Shown: positions 1 through 8,372 of the stretch, one piece after another | How positions within the stretch are numbered: the first letter of the stretch is position 1 | Layout of the letters: each line of letters opens with the position of its first letter | Source of the DNA: Actinobacillus equuli | Lineage (GTDB): Bacteria > Pseudomonadota > Gammaproteobacteria > Enterobacterales > Pasteurellaceae | DNA length: 64,000 nucleotides | Reading direction: 5' to 3' | Assembly: GCF_900636745.1 (NCBI RefSeq) | Contig: NZ_LR134310.1 | Coordinates: forward strand, 868,001-932,000 | Position numbers and translations under genes: made by a program | The notes under the pieces: model-generated | Told to the model about the DNA's origin: nothing | Databases searched by the model: none | What the model saw: only the letters and a program-made list of their open reading frames with translations

Positions 1-1
1 A

Positions 2-313
2 ACGGTAGTCATTCTGATCGCCCTCGCCGCCTTTCTGACTTATAGCGGTAAATGGCAGCCGTTCGGTTCTCTGACTGGTAAAAACTGGACATTTTTAATC
101 TTATCAGGACTAGCAACCGGTGTTTCATGGCTTGCCTATTTCAAAGCGTTACAAATGGGAAATGCTTCGCAAGTTGCCCCGATTGATAAATTTAGTATTG
201 TTTTGGTTACCGTATTTGCCGTGATCTTTTTAGGCGAAAGACCGAGCGGTCAAGATTGGATCGGTATTGCGCTTGTCGCAGCGGGTGTTTTAACCCTTGC
301 GATAAAGCGGTAG
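2..313 (+). CDS. EamA/DMT-family membrane transporter, C-terminal part
   Basis: The reading frame is open from the window edge to a TAG and gives 103 residues with three or four hydrophobic segments, so this is only the C-terminal part of the gene. The sequence has the look of the drug/metabolite transporter (EamA) superfamily: a helix starting near FLILSGLATG, then the conserved stretch with APIDKFSIV and the short loop FLGERPS before the last helix. Family members are ten-helix inner-membrane exporters or importers with varied substrates; the substrate here cannot be told. The start lies outside the window. Confidence 0.8.
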   Translation, partial: TVVILIALAAFLTYSGKWQPFGSLTGKNWTFLILSGLATGVSWLAYFKALQMGNASQVAPIDKFSIVLVTVFAVIFLGERPSGQDWIGIALVAAGVLTLAIKR

Positions 314-372
314 AATATCGCTAATTTTTTGCAAAATTTCGATTAAATTTAACCGCTTGTAAGACCCCATTT

Positions 373-1101
373 ATGGCAGATTCATTCCCAATTATTGAAG
401 TGGTATTTGCTCATTATGATGAGCCGATACCACTTCCTTTTTTACCGCCGGCAGGGCTTTCCGAACGCCAATTAAAACGTTGGAAAAGTCGCAGAACCGC
501 CCATTTTTTATTAACTCAACTGTTTCAAAAATATCAATTACCACTAAATTTATTGGATGATATTCAACGTACGCAAAGCGGCAGACCTTTTGTGCAACAT
601 GAGAACATCGATTTTAATATCAGCCATTCCGGCGAATGGGTGGCGGTGATTTTTTGCTATCATAAAAGTAAATTACAAGTGGGGATTGATATTGAACATC
701 CGCAAAAAGTAAGACGTTATACCGATCTGTTACGTCATTACGCCCATGCGGAAGAAATTGAAGGCTTACTTGAGCGAAACCATACACCGTTTACCGAATT
801 AGTCGATCGGTTTTATTTGAGTTGGTGTTTACATGAAGCGGTACTGAAATCGCAGGGCGTGGGGATTGTGAAATTGTCTGAAGTACAACATTTTCCACAA
901 CAGCGCATTGTTCGTTCGGCATACTGCCCGACTGGGACATTGCATTTTTATCATCAGCTGCCGTTTTACTTATGCTATTTTTATCAAGATTTAGCGAACG
1001 CGCTTGTCGTTCTTAGCGAATGGAAAGTAGGGGAATTGCAAAAAATTTCCGATTTTCAACCGCTTGTTTATCAAGTTAATCCAAGGAACTTAAATGCCTA
1101 A
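373..1101 (+). CDS. 4'-phosphopantetheinyl transferase (Sfp type)
   Basis: A 242-residue protein of the Sfp/Gsp-type phosphopantetheinyl transferase superfamily, which moves the phosphopantetheine arm of coenzyme A onto carrier proteins. The two diagnostic motifs are present: GID followed by E at residues 104-108 (magnesium-binding Asp106 and Glu108) and WCLHEAVLK at 151-159, the family's W-x-x-K/H-E-A-x-x-K box. An N-terminal SHSG element near 85 also fits. The carrier protein is not in the window; since the essential acyl carrier protein is normally served by AcpS, this may be a second enzyme or replace AcpS. The 3' end overlaps psiE by 8 bases, suggesting translational coupling. Confidence 0.88.
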   Translation: MADSFPIIEVVFAHYDEPIPLPFLPPAGLSERQLKRWKSRRTAHFLLTQLFQKYQLPLNLLDDIQRTQSGRPFVQHENIDFNISHSGEWVAVIFCYHKSKLQVGIDIEHPQKVRRYTDLLRHYAHAEEIEGLLERNHTPFTELVDRFYLSWCLHEAVLKSQGVGIVKLSEVQHFPQQRIVRSAYCPTGTLHFYHQLPFYLCYFYQDLANALVVLSEWKVGELQKISDFQPLVYQVNPRNLNA

Positions 1102-1513
1102 ACTCACATTAGCAGAAAAACACTCTCGCTTTGGAAAAATTGTTTCCGAGTTTTTCCAGTGGACGCTCAATATTTCATTATTAGTAGCGGGGTTATTACT
1201 CTCTTATTCGCTCTTTTCCGAAGCCTATTCTTTATTCGAATTATTGGCAAACCACAGCGAAAAATTCCAAATTGTCGAGAAAATTGTGATTTTCTTCCTC
1301 TATTTCGAATTTTTAGCGTTGATCGTGCAATATTTTAAATATAATTATCACTTCCCTCTGCGCTACTTCCTGTATATCGGGATTACCGCCATGGTGCGCT
1401 TAATTATTGTCGATCATTCCAATGCAATACATACACTGTTATTTGCGCTATCTATTTTAGTGATGATTATTGCACTATTTATTGTTCATACAGACCGCTT
1501 ACGTAAAAGCTAA
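1094..1513 (+). CDS. psiE: Phosphate-starvation-inducible protein PsiE
   Basis: A 139-residue inner-membrane protein with four hydrophobic segments (about residues 22-45, 62-83, 88-106 and 112-131), matching the length and pattern of the PsiE family (E. coli PsiE is 136 residues). The family's molecular role is not known; in E. coli the gene responds to phosphate starvation and cAMP. It overlaps the upstream phosphopantetheinyl transferase and is followed after 9 bases by nudF, so the three probably form one transcript. No Pho box was recognised by eye. Confidence 0.88.
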   Translation: MPKLTLAEKHSRFGKIVSEFFQWTLNISLLVAGLLLSYSLFSEAYSLFELLANHSEKFQIVEKIVIFFLYFEFLALIVQYFKYNYHFPLRYFLYIGITAMVRLIIVDHSNAIHTLLFALSILVMIIALFIVHTDRLRKS

Positions 1514-1522
1514 GGAATTTAT

Positions 1523-2146
1523 ATGGCTGAGATTCTTCAATTCTCACAACACGACTTACATATGCTCAAAGAAGAAACCGTCTATAAAGGGCATTTTGAA
1601 CTGAAAAAAATGCACTTTCGCCATAAATTATTTTCCGGCGAAATGAGCGGTGAAATTGTGCGTGAATTATTAATTAAAGGGGCTGCGTCTGCACTGATTG
1701 CCTATGATCCGGTTCGTGATAGCGTAGTATTAGTAGAACAGGTTCGTATCGGCGCTTATGATCCTCGTTCGGATAAGTCGCCTTGGCTACTGGAACTGGT
1801 TGCCGGTATGGTAGATAAAGGAAATGAAGATCCGGCGGACGTAGCAATCCGAGAAGCACAAGAAGAAGCCGGCTTATACGTAGAAAAGGTGGAACATGCT
1901 CTGAGCATTTGGGATAGCCCGGGCGGACAATTGGAGCGTTTACATTTATTCCTTGGTTTAGTCGATAGCTCAGCGGTTCAATCAGGGGCGGTACACGGCT
2001 TGGAAGAAGAAGGCGAGGATATTTTGGTACACGTTGTCAGCCGTGAACAAGCCTATCAATGGGTTTGCGAAGGGAAAATCGACAATGTGATTGCCGTTGT
2101 CGGCTTACAATGGCTTCAACTTAATTATCAAAAATACCAAAAGTAA
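1523..2146 (+). CDS. nudF: ADP-ribose pyrophosphatase, Nudix family
   Basis: A 207-residue Nudix hydrolase of the NudF (ADP-ribose diphosphatase) type; it would split ADP-ribose into AMP and ribose-5-phosphate in the cytoplasm. The Nudix box is at residues 95-118 with the metal-binding core REAQEEAGL at 110-118. Between the leading Gly95 and the next conserved Glu there are six residues rather than the usual five, a one-residue insertion in the loop. The N-terminal region with the conserved ELVAGM just before the box fits NudF rather than other Nudix families. Pairing with cpdA downstream repeats the nudF-cpdA neighbourhood known from E. coli. Confidence 0.92.
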   Translation: MAEILQFSQHDLHMLKEETVYKGHFELKKMHFRHKLFSGEMSGEIVRELLIKGAASALIAYDPVRDSVVLVEQVRIGAYDPRSDKSPWLLELVAGMVDKGNEDPADVAIREAQEEAGLYVEKVEHALSIWDSPGGQLERLHLFLGLVDSSAVQSGAVHGLEEEGEDILVHVVSREQAYQWVCEGKIDNVIAVVGLQWLQLNYQKYQK

Positions 2147-2170
2147 GAAACCTTTTGTTTGATTGACTAA

Positions 2171-2208
2171 AATTTTGCCCTCTTTTGGAGGTAATCGAGG
2201 GCAATTGA
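2171..2208 (+). terminator. Weak hairpin after nudF
   Basis: Arms TTGCCCTC (2175-2182) and GAGGGCAA (2197-2204) pair around a 14-base loop. There is no proper T-tract, so this is at best a weak terminator or mRNA-stabilising hairpin at the end of the nudF transcript. Confidence 0.4.
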
Positions 2209-2355
2209 TTGATAAATATACAAAAAAACGTAAATTTCTGTGAAAAATGAGGCATAACGCTCATTTTTAATCATCAGTAGCTGATAAACTAAAATAACAT
2301 AGTAAAGTATTGAGCTACGAGAGCATAAAAGTAGTCGCTTAATAAGGAGAAAATA

Positions 2356-3183
2356 ATGAACGGCTTTTATTCGCTAGGTAAAAAGGAACCTGTTGTGCGA
2401 TTACTTCAAATCACTGATCCTCACCTATTTTCCGCTGAACATGAAAAATTACTCGGCGTAAACACGACAGACAGCTTTCAAGCAGTACTTGAGCAAATCC
2501 GACAAACTTCGTTTAACTATGATTTAGTGCTTGCTACCGGTGATCTTATTCAAGATCACAATCCTGAAGCCTACCATCGTTTTGCTGAAATGGTTAAGCA
2601 GCTTGCTAAACCGGTTTTTTGGTTGGAAGGAAATCATGATAGACAGCCGCAAATGAGCCTCTATTTAGGCAAGCATCCGCATATTCAATCAGAAAAACAA
2701 ATTTTGGCAGGCTCGCACTGGCAAATACTCTTGCTTAACAGTCAAGTTGCAAACGCGCCTAGTGGGAATTTATCCTTCGGACAACTTGCTTGGTTAAATA
2801 GCAAATTGGCTGAATACCCGGATCGCTACACTTTGGTTGTATTACATCATAATATCTTACCAACTAATTCTGCATGGCTTGATCAGCATTGTTTAAAAAA
2901 TAGTAACGCTTTGGCGGAAGTATTAAGCCGTTATCCGAATGTTAAAGCCATTTTACACGGACATATTCACCAAGAAGTCGATGCTGATTGGAAAGGTTAT
3001 CGTGTGTTGGCAACCCCTTCAACTTGCATTCAATTTAAACCGAACTGCGATGAGTTTACCCTTGATCTCTTACCGCAAGGCTGGCGAGAACTCAGTTTAT
3101 TTGAAGACGGTAGGATAGAAACCGAAGTGAAGCGGTTAAATTCGAATGCCTTTTTACCGGACTTTCAGTCCAAGGGCTATTAA
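2356..3183 (+). CDS. cpdA: 3',5'-cyclic-AMP phosphodiesterase
   Basis: A 275-residue calcineurin-type metallophosphoesterase of the CpdA/Icc family, which hydrolyses cAMP to AMP and so damps CRP signalling. The metal-binding blocks are all visible: D21 and H23 in TDPHL, GD at 62-63, GNHD at 92-95, the paired His in VLHHN and the GHIH motif near residue 202. A strong ribosome-binding site (AAGGAG) sits just before the ATG. The 209-base gap from nudF, with a hairpin, suggests its own promoter. CRP-type control is relevant in this window, since a CRP-like site precedes yjiH. Confidence 0.93.
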   Translation: MNGFYSLGKKEPVVRLLQITDPHLFSAEHEKLLGVNTTDSFQAVLEQIRQTSFNYDLVLATGDLIQDHNPEAYHRFAEMVKQLAKPVFWLEGNHDRQPQMSLYLGKHPHIQSEKQILAGSHWQILLLNSQVANAPSGNLSFGQLAWLNSKLAEYPDRYTLVVLHHNILPTNSAWLDQHCLKNSNALAEVLSRYPNVKAILHGHIHQEVDADWKGYRVLATPSTCIQFKPNCDEFTLDLLPQGWRELSLFEDGRIETEVKRLNSNAFLPDFQSKGY

Positions 3184-3203
3184 GAAGAAAAGTGTACGGA
3201 AAT

Positions 3204-3237
3204 AAAAATGGCTAGGTATAAAACCCAGCCCATTTTA
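3204..3237 (+). terminator. cpdA terminator hairpin
   Basis: The segment AAAATGGCTAGG pairs imperfectly with CCCAGCCCATTTT across a short A/T loop, beginning 20 bases after the cpdA stop, with the T-run of the right arm following. It looks like a rho-independent terminator that may work in both directions. Confidence 0.6.
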
Positions 3238-3441
3238 ATACATAATGAATAAAATTTTTAACTGTCCGAATCAAGTCCGCACGTATAGATAGACGCATTA
3301 ACTTTTAAATAGTTCATGCAAATGATTCTTTTTTCGTAGAGATCCGACCATAAATCTATTTCGTAACTAAAACCATCTGCCTCACTCTAAGATGGTTATA
3401 TTTTGTCCTTACGCAAACGATTAAGTTCCGTTACAAACAGT

Positions 3442-3466
3442 ATTCGAAAGATTTTTACTTTCGAAT
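3442..3466. promoter_or_regulatory. 9-bp inverted repeat upstream of glnA
   Basis: ATTCGAAAG at 3442-3450 is exactly complementary to CTTTCGAAT at 3458-3466 with a 7-base loop ATTTTTA. It lies about 115 bases before the glnA start, in the expected promoter zone. It could be an operator or a hairpin in the leader; the factor is not known. Confidence 0.35.
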
Positions 3467-3579
3467 CGAAAATTTTTGCAAATAATTCTGTTTATCTATT
3501 TAAAATTTTCTAAAATTCTTGTATCTTTTTACTTTCGCAAATTCCTGTGAAAATCAACCCGCTTGAAGGAACTTCCACA

Positions 3580-4995
3580 ATGTCTGTAAAAAGAGTATTT
3601 GATTTAATTAAAGATAACGATATCAAATTCGTAATGTTAAAATTTACCGATATCAAAGGTAAAGAACACGGTGTTTCACTCCCGGTAAGTTTAATCGGTG
3701 ACGATTTAGAAGACTTATTTGAAGAAGGTAAAATGTTCGACGGTTCGTCTGTTGAAGGTTGGAAAGCAATCAATAAAGCCGATATGCTTTTAATGCCAAT
3801 CGCCGAAACCGCTGTTGTTGACCCTTTCGCTCGAATCCCTACTCTTACTATCCGCTGTAGCATCTACGACCCAAACACAATGCAATCTTATGACCGCGAC
3901 CCGCGTTCAATCGCTATTCGTGCGGAAAATTACTTAAAATCAACCGGTATTGCTGACAGCGTAATGTTTGGTCCGGAACCGGAATTCTTCTTATTTGATG
4001 ATGTACGTTATAACGTTGGTATGAACAACGTGTCATACAAAATTGATGATATTGAAGCGGCTTGGAACACAAATCGTAAATATGAAGACGGCAATACAGG
4101 CTATCGTCCGCTCAAAAAAGGCGGTTACTGTGCAGTTGCGCCAATCGACTCGGCACACGATATTCGTTCGGAGATGTGCTTAATTTTAGAAGAAATGGGT
4201 TTAGTCGTTGAAGCACACCACCACGAAGTGGCAACAGCCGGTCAAAATGAAATTGCGACGAAATTTAACAGCCTAACGTTAAAAGCGGACGAAACACAGA
4301 TCTATAAATATGTGGTACAAAATGTTGCGTTAGAACACGGTAAAACAGCTTGCTTTATGCCAAAACCGTTTGCAGGTGATAACGGCTCAGGCATGCACTG
4401 TAATATGTCGTTAAGCAAAGACGGCAAAAACGTATTTATGGGTGACAAATATGCTGGTTTATCTGAAACGGCTCTTTATTATATCGGCGGCATCATTAAA
4501 CACGCTAAAGCATTAAATGCGTTTACCAACCCAAGTACAAACTCATACAAACGTTTAGTACCGGGATTTGAAGCACCAGTATTATTAGCTTATTCAGCGA
4601 GTAACCGTTCGGCATCAATCCGTATCCCAGCGGTAACCAGCCCGAAAGCAACGCGTGTTGAAGCTCGCTTCCCGGATCCATTAGCAAACCCATACCTCTG
4701 CTTTGCGGCGTTATTAATGGCAGGTTTAGACGGTGTAATTAATAAAATTCACCCGGGCGATGCAATGGATAAAAACCTTTATGACTTACCACCGGAAGAA
4801 CTTAAAGAAATTCCAGCAGTGGCAAGCTCATTAGAAGAAGCGTTAGATTCACTTGAAGCTGATTATGACTTCTTAACTCAAGGCGGCGTATTCTCGAAAG
4901 AATTCGTAGATGCGTATATCGGCATCCGCCGTAAAGAGGTTGAGCGTTTAAATATGACGCCACACCCGGTAGAATTCGAAATGTATTACGCATAA
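3580..4995 (+). CDS. glnA: Glutamine synthetase type I
   Basis: Joins glutamate and ammonia to glutamine using ATP. The 471-residue length matches GlnA of enterobacteria (469). I chose the ATG at 3580, giving MSVKRVFDL, because GAAGGA lies a proper distance upstream; an in-frame GTG at 3547 would add an unlikely 11-residue extension. Visible family blocks include FDGSS near residue 50, the catalytic-region GPEPEFF, the HHHEVA histidine block and the NRSASIRIP block. The tyrosine that is adenylylated in E. coli is present in [10 protein letters not shown], so control by adenylylation is possible. A strong terminator follows, and no ntrBC genes are adjacent. Confidence 0.97.
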   Translation: MSVKRVFDLIKDNDIKFVMLKFTDIKGKEHGVSLPVSLIGDDLEDLFEEGKMFDGSSVEGWKAINKADMLLMPIAETAVVDPFARIPTLTIRCSIYDPNTMQSYDRDPRSIAIRAENYLKSTGIADSVMFGPEPEFFLFDDVRYNVGMNNVSYKIDDIEAAWNTNRKYEDGNTGYRPLKKGGYCAVAPIDSAHDIRSEMCLILEEMGLVVEAHHHEVATAGQNEIATKFNSLTLKADETQIYKYVVQNVALEHGKTACFMPKPFAGDNGSGMHCNMSLSKDGKNVFMGDKYAGLSETALYYIGGIIKHAKALNAFTNPSTNSYKRLVPGFEAPVLLAYSASNRSASIRIPAVTSPKATRVEARFPDPLANPYLCFAALLMAGLDGVINKIHPGDAMDKNLYDLPPEELKEIPAVASSLEEALDSLEADYDFLTQGGVFSKEFVDAYIGIRRKEVERLNMTPHPVEFEMYYA

Positions 4996-5008
4996 TTGCA
5001 AAAAGATC

Positions 5009-5038
5009 AAAAAAGGCGACCAAGCGGTCGCCTTTTTT
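5009..5038 (+). terminator. glnA rho-independent terminator containing a USS core
   Basis: Arms AAAAGGCGACC and GGTCGCCTTTT pair around a 4-base AAGC loop, followed by more T. The loop and right arm contain CAAGCGGTC, a truncated uptake-sequence core. Being A-rich on the left and T-rich on the right, it could also serve the convergent yidD. Confidence 0.9.
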
Positions 5039-5051
5039 CTTACTACTTAAA

Positions 5052-5357
5052 CTAATGATCTTTATTCGAATGCTGTTTACAACAGCGTTTCGGCACGGGA
5101 TCTTCGCCGCCTTCACTCCAAGGATGGCAACGGGCAATTCGTTTTGTCGCCAGCCAACCACCTTTTATCGCACCATGCACTTTAATCGCTTCGACTGCAT
5201 AAGTTGAGCAAGTCGGATAAAAACGACAACGAGGCCCAATTAACGGACTAATGCAATAACGATAAAAATAGATTGGTAGCAATAATAAACGAGCCCCAAT
5301 TGAAAGTGTTACTTTTACACCTACGGCTTTTTCGCCAGACGGATGTGACGAGCCCAT
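5052..5357 (-). CDS. yidD: Membrane protein insertion efficiency factor YidD
   Basis: A 101-residue YidD-family protein, a small membrane-associated helper of YidC-dependent membrane insertion. Recognised by the conserved stretch around [16 protein letters not shown] with its two cysteines and by [13 protein letters not shown]. The first ATG (5357) gives an N-terminus overlapping rnpA by 37 bases, as is usual in the rpmH-rnpA-yidD cluster; a shorter start at one of the internal GTG codons around residue 12-16 cannot be excluded. The end is slightly cysteine/basic-rich. yidC, the usual next gene, is absent here because glnA follows in convergent orientation. Confidence 0.9.
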   Translation of the reverse strand: MGSSHPSGEKAVGVKVTLSIGARLLLLPIYFYRYCISPLIGPRCRFYPTCSTYAVEAIKVHGAIKGGWLATKRIARCHPWSEGGEDPVPKRCCKQHSNKDH

Positions 5358-5680
5358 AGCTTCTCCAACATCGCAAAAAGAGTGGCATTATCAAGCTTAC
5401 CAATACCGCCTTTTGCTACAAATACGAAATCTACACTTGGTAATTCATGCTGCTTTAAACGAAAGCTTTCACGCACAATACGTTTAATACGGTTACGATC
5501 GTGAGCACGCTTTAAATGTTTTTTAGCAACAGTTAAACCAAGACGAGGAGTATCGAGATTATTACGACGAGCGAGAATAGTAAGTTCGGGAGTGCTAGCT
5601 CGAAGCGGTTGTTCGAACACAGCTTTAAATTGAGTGGGAGCTAACAAGCGTAGCTCCCGAGAAAAGGTTAGCTTTTTCAC
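5321..5680 (-). CDS. rnpA: Ribonuclease P protein component
   Basis: The basic protein subunit of RNase P, which trims the 5' leader of tRNA precursors. I start it at a GTG (5680), giving a 119-residue protein beginning [13 protein letters not shown], because this matches the length of other Pasteurellaceae RnpA proteins and because the longer ATG start at 5743 would overlap rpmH by 32 bases. The RNA-binding signature is clear: [13 protein letters not shown] around residues 60-72. It lies between rpmH and yidD in the classical order. Confidence 0.92.
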   Translation of the reverse strand: MKKLTFSRELRLLAPTQFKAVFEQPLRASTPELTILARRNNLDTPRLGLTVAKKHLKRAHDRNRIKRIVRESFRLKQHELPSVDFVFVAKGGIGKLDNATLFAMLEKLWARHIRLAKKP

Positions 5681-5711
5681 AGATGTGATAAGGCTTTGCT
5701 TTAACTGCAAA

Positions 5712-5846
5712 TTATGCAGATAAAGATTTACGACCTTTAGCACGACGACGTGCTAAAACTTGACGACCGTTTTTAGTAGCCATACGAGCACGGAAACCGT
5801 GAGTACGAGCACGTTTTAATACAGAAGGTTGAAATGTACGTTTCAT
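5712..5846 (-). CDS. rpmH: 50S ribosomal protein L34
   Basis: A 44-residue very basic protein starting [18 protein letters not shown] and ending KGRKSLSA, unmistakable for L34 of the large ribosomal subunit. It heads the rpmH-rnpA-yidD operon, with 31 bases between its stop and the GTG start of rnpA. dnaA, often divergent from rpmH in other bacteria, is not here; hemH lies upstream instead. Confidence 0.97.
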   Translation of the reverse strand: MKRTFQPSVLKRARTHGFRARMATKNGRQVLARRRAKGRKSLSA

Positions 5847-6119
5847 TGCTATCTACCTAAATATTTAAATATGTTGGCTGGAATTAAATCTTTGCCAAAC
5901 GAGGACCATAAAAAAGAGTTGCGATTTTACCGATAAATTAAACAAAAATCAAGGACGAAAGCAAAATACCCTTCGATTATTTGCAAAGTTTTTCCGAAAA
6001 AAGACCGCTTGATATAGATTATCACCTATCTCTGTAATTAACACAAAAATTCTATTTGTTTTCATATCCGAATTAACGCAAAATTCAGTTATTTCGATCC
6101 ATATTCAAAGAGCTTTCTT

Positions 6120-7079
6120 ATGACCTCAAACAAAATCGGCGTACTACTGGCGAATCTCGGCACTCCTGATGAGCCGACAGCTCCGGCGGTAAAACGCTAT
6201 CTTAAACAATTTTTAAGTGATCCTCGTGTGATCGACTTATCTAAATTCAAATGGCAATTGATCTTAAATGGGATCATTTTACCCAGAAGATCGCCTAAAG
6301 TAGCAAAACTGTATCAAGAGATCTGGACAGAGCAAGGATCACCGCTACTCTCAATTTCTCGCCAACAACAGCAAGCGCTACAAAATTACTTTAATCAACA
6401 AAACCGCAACGTCTTAGTAGAGCTTGGGATGAGCTACGGTAATCCGAGTATCGAAAGCGCAACCGACCGATTAATTAAAGCCGGTGTGAGTAAAATCATC
6501 GTGTTGCCGCTTTATCCGCAATACAGCAGTACTACAACCGCCTCGGTGTTAGATGCTTTTGCTCGCGGTTTAACGCAACAACGCAAAATCGTGCCGTTTG
6601 AGTTTATTCATAGTTATCACGACGATCCGCTTTATATTCAGGCGCTGGCGAATACGATTCAGTTAGCCGAAGATGAAAAATTATTGTTTTCGTTCCACGG
6701 TATTCCTAAGCGCTATCAAACTGAAGGTGATTTTTATCCGGAACATTGCCAGCAAACCGCACAATTAGTTGCAGATAAATTATCGCTTTCTGACGAACAA
6801 TGGTTGGTAACTTATCAATCTCGTTTTGGCGATGAAGAATGGTTACAACCTTATACCGATGAAACATTAGAAAAATTACCGAGCCAAGGTGTGAAAAAAA
6901 TTGCCGTGATTTGCGCCGGCTTTTCTGCGGACTGTTTAGAAACATTGGAAGAAATTGCCGAGGAAAACAAAGAAAACTTCCTCAACGCCGGTGGACAATC
7001 TTATCGTTACATTCCGGCACTCAATGCCAATGCCGATCACATCGCAGCATTAGCTAAATTAATTGAAGCTAAAATCTAA
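6120..7079 (+). CDS. hemH: Ferrochelatase
   Basis: A 319-residue ferrochelatase, which inserts ferrous iron into protoporphyrin IX as the last step of haem synthesis at the inner membrane. Family features are the N-terminal [13 protein letters not shown], the YPQYSS block around residue 137-142, FSFHGIP near 191-197 with the catalytic His, and the [12 protein letters not shown] block near the C-terminus. Length agrees with enterobacterial HemH (320). It is monocistronic: about 270 non-coding bases precede it and a USS-pair hairpin follows. Confidence 0.96.
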   Translation: MTSNKIGVLLANLGTPDEPTAPAVKRYLKQFLSDPRVIDLSKFKWQLILNGIILPRRSPKVAKLYQEIWTEQGSPLLSISRQQQQALQNYFNQQNRNVLVELGMSYGNPSIESATDRLIKAGVSKIIVLPLYPQYSSTTTASVLDAFARGLTQQRKIVPFEFIHSYHDDPLYIQALANTIQLAEDEKLLFSFHGIPKRYQTEGDFYPEHCQQTAQLVADKLSLSDEQWLVTYQSRFGDEEWLQPYTDETLEKLPSQGVKKIAVICAGFSADCLETLEEIAEENKENFLNAGGQSYRYIPALNANADHIAALAKLIEAKI

Positions 7080-7082
7080 AAA

Positions 7083-7153
7083 ACAAGCGGTCTAATTTCC
7101 AATTTTTTTACATTTTTAAAACGTAAAAATACACGAAAATACGACCGCTTTTT
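7083..7153 (+). terminator. Divergent USS pair after hemH
   Basis: AAGCGGTC at 7085-7092 and GACCGCTT at 7143-7150 form an inverted uptake-sequence pair, followed by a T-run. The spacing (50 bases) is longer than in the other pairs of this window, so terminator strength is uncertain. Confidence 0.6.
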
Positions 7154-7178
7154 CTTTCCCTAAATGACATTTCGTTTT

Positions 7179-7194
7179 TGTGAAATCAATCACA
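7179..7194. promoter_or_regulatory. CRP-like site upstream of yjiH
   Basis: TGTGA-AATCAA-TCACA matches both half-sites of the CRP consensus exactly with the correct 6-base spacer. Its centre is about 40 bases before the predicted transcription start of a -10-like TATACTATAT (7211-7220), the position of a class II activated promoter. Established consensus, promoter position inferred. Confidence 0.75.
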
Positions 7195-7256
7195 GTAATC
7201 TTTTATTATCTATACTATATTTTCTCTGCCTATCATAACTCAATTAAGGAGAAAAC

Positions 7257-7895
7257 ATGAGTAATGAAGTAAGTACGAAGAAATTGATAGTTGGGACAAT
7301 TTCATTGCTATGTGCCATCATTTTCTTTGGTGGTTTTGCCAAAGATTTATGGGGTGGAATCTTTGATTACAGTAAACTTACCGGGCAATTTCCCGAATGG
7401 CTAAAAACATCGGGCGGTACAAGTGCCAAAGGCGGATTTATCTTTGCTTTAACATTAGTTCCGAGTGTGATGTTAGCATTAGGATTTGTCGCGATTTTTG
7501 AACACTTCGGGGCATTATTAGCCGCATCCAAATGGCTAAGCCCTATTTTAAAACCGCTGATGGGTATTCCCGGTGTTTGTTCTATTTCTTTAATTGCCAG
7601 TACGCAAAGTACCGATGCCGGTAGTTCCACTACTCGCCTCCTACGCAACGAAAATCAAATCAGTCATAAAGAATTACTGATTTTTGCCGCATTCCAATTT
7701 AGTGCCGGTGCCTTCTTAACAAATTTCCTTTCTTCTTTCGCTCCTCTTTTATTGATTACCGATAAAGCCGGTAGTGTCGCACCGCTTTCCATTGCAATGT
7801 GCTTAGGCATTATTTTCTTGTTTAAAATATTCGGAGCGAATCTAATGCGTCTGTATGTAAAAAAATTCGTTAAAGATGATGAGGTGGGTGTATGA
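7257..7895 (+). CDS. yjiH: YjiH-family membrane protein (nucleoside recognition/GATE domain)
   Basis: A 212-residue integral membrane protein resembling E. coli YjiH, with hydrophobic stretches at about 10-28, 68-85, 95-120, 140-165 and 175-200. The GATE/nucleoside-recognition fold family includes half-transporters that work as pairs; here the pair is made with the next gene, whose start overlaps this stop by 4 bases (ATGA). In E. coli the yjiG-yjiH pair sits beside the isoaspartyl dipeptidase gene iadA; here an M20 peptidase takes that place, so a role in dipeptide or amino-acid derivative uptake is a reasonable guess but unproven. Confidence 0.82.
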   Translation: MSNEVSTKKLIVGTISLLCAIIFFGGFAKDLWGGIFDYSKLTGQFPEWLKTSGGTSAKGGFIFALTLVPSVMLALGFVAIFEHFGALLAASKWLSPILKPLMGIPGVCSISLIASTQSTDAGSSTTRLLRNENQISHKELLIFAAFQFSAGAFLTNFLSSFAPLLLITDKAGSVAPLSIAMCLGIIFLFKIFGANLMRLYVKKFVKDDEVGV

Positions 7896-8356
7896 ATAAC
7901 AGCAACGACAACAAATTAGTCACCGACGTATTTATCGAAGGGGCAAGAAAAGGGTGGAATATTGCGATAACCAGTACCATTCCGAATGTGTTAATGGCAT
8001 TTGTCATTATTTATGTACTCAACGCATCAGGATTACTAAAACTGCTTGGTGAATATATCGGATTTATTATGGCACCTCTCGGATTACCCGGCGAATCAAT
8101 AGCGGTATTTTTAGCAGCATTTCTAAGTTGGGGCGGTGCTGCCGGTGTGTTAGTTGCCTTAGTGCAAGAAGGTACATTAAACGCACAGCATATCGCTATC
8201 TTATTACCGGGTATGGCACTTGTCGGTTCGACTGTGCAATATATGGGACGTGTTTTAGGCGTATTAGGCGTTCCCGGTAGACACTATCTCGTATTATTCG
8301 GTATCTGTATTGTCAATGCTTATTTAGCGATGTTATTAATGAGATTTATCGTCTAA
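7892..8356 (+). CDS. yjiG: YjiG-family membrane protein
   Basis: A 154-residue membrane protein matching E. coli YjiG (153) in length and type, with four hydrophobic segments and the glycine-rich SWGGAAGVLVAL and GSTVQYMGRVLG blocks seen in SpmB/YjiG-like proteins. It is translationally coupled to yjiH and followed after 16 bases by the M20 peptidase, making a three-gene operon under the CRP-like site. Confidence 0.85.
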   Translation: MNNSNDNKLVTDVFIEGARKGWNIAITSTIPNVLMAFVIIYVLNASGLLKLLGEYIGFIMAPLGLPGESIAVFLAAFLSWGGAAGVLVALVQEGTLNAQHIAILLPGMALVGSTVQYMGRVLGVLGVPGRHYLVLFGICIVNAYLAMLLMRFIV

Positions 8357-8372
8357 TCAGGAGTAAATTATT

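Larger units (their letters stand above)
3184..3579. other. Intergenic region cpdA-glnA with three hairpins
   Basis: A 396-base non-coding stretch. It contains the cpdA terminator (about 3204-3237), a second hairpin with arms AACCATCT/AGATGGTT and a T-rich tail (about 3380-3410), and a perfect 9-base inverted repeat ATTCGAAAG/CTTTCGAAT at 3442-3450 and 3458-3466. The rest is AT-rich and presumably holds the glnA promoter. No open reading frame with a ribosome-binding site was seen. The middle hairpin could end a small RNA transcribed from within this gap. Confidence 0.6.

Noticed and set aside
5681-5743. Longer ATG start for rnpA at 5743
   Set aside because: It would overlap the end of rpmH and add 21 residues not seen in RnpA; the GTG at 5680 restores the family length.
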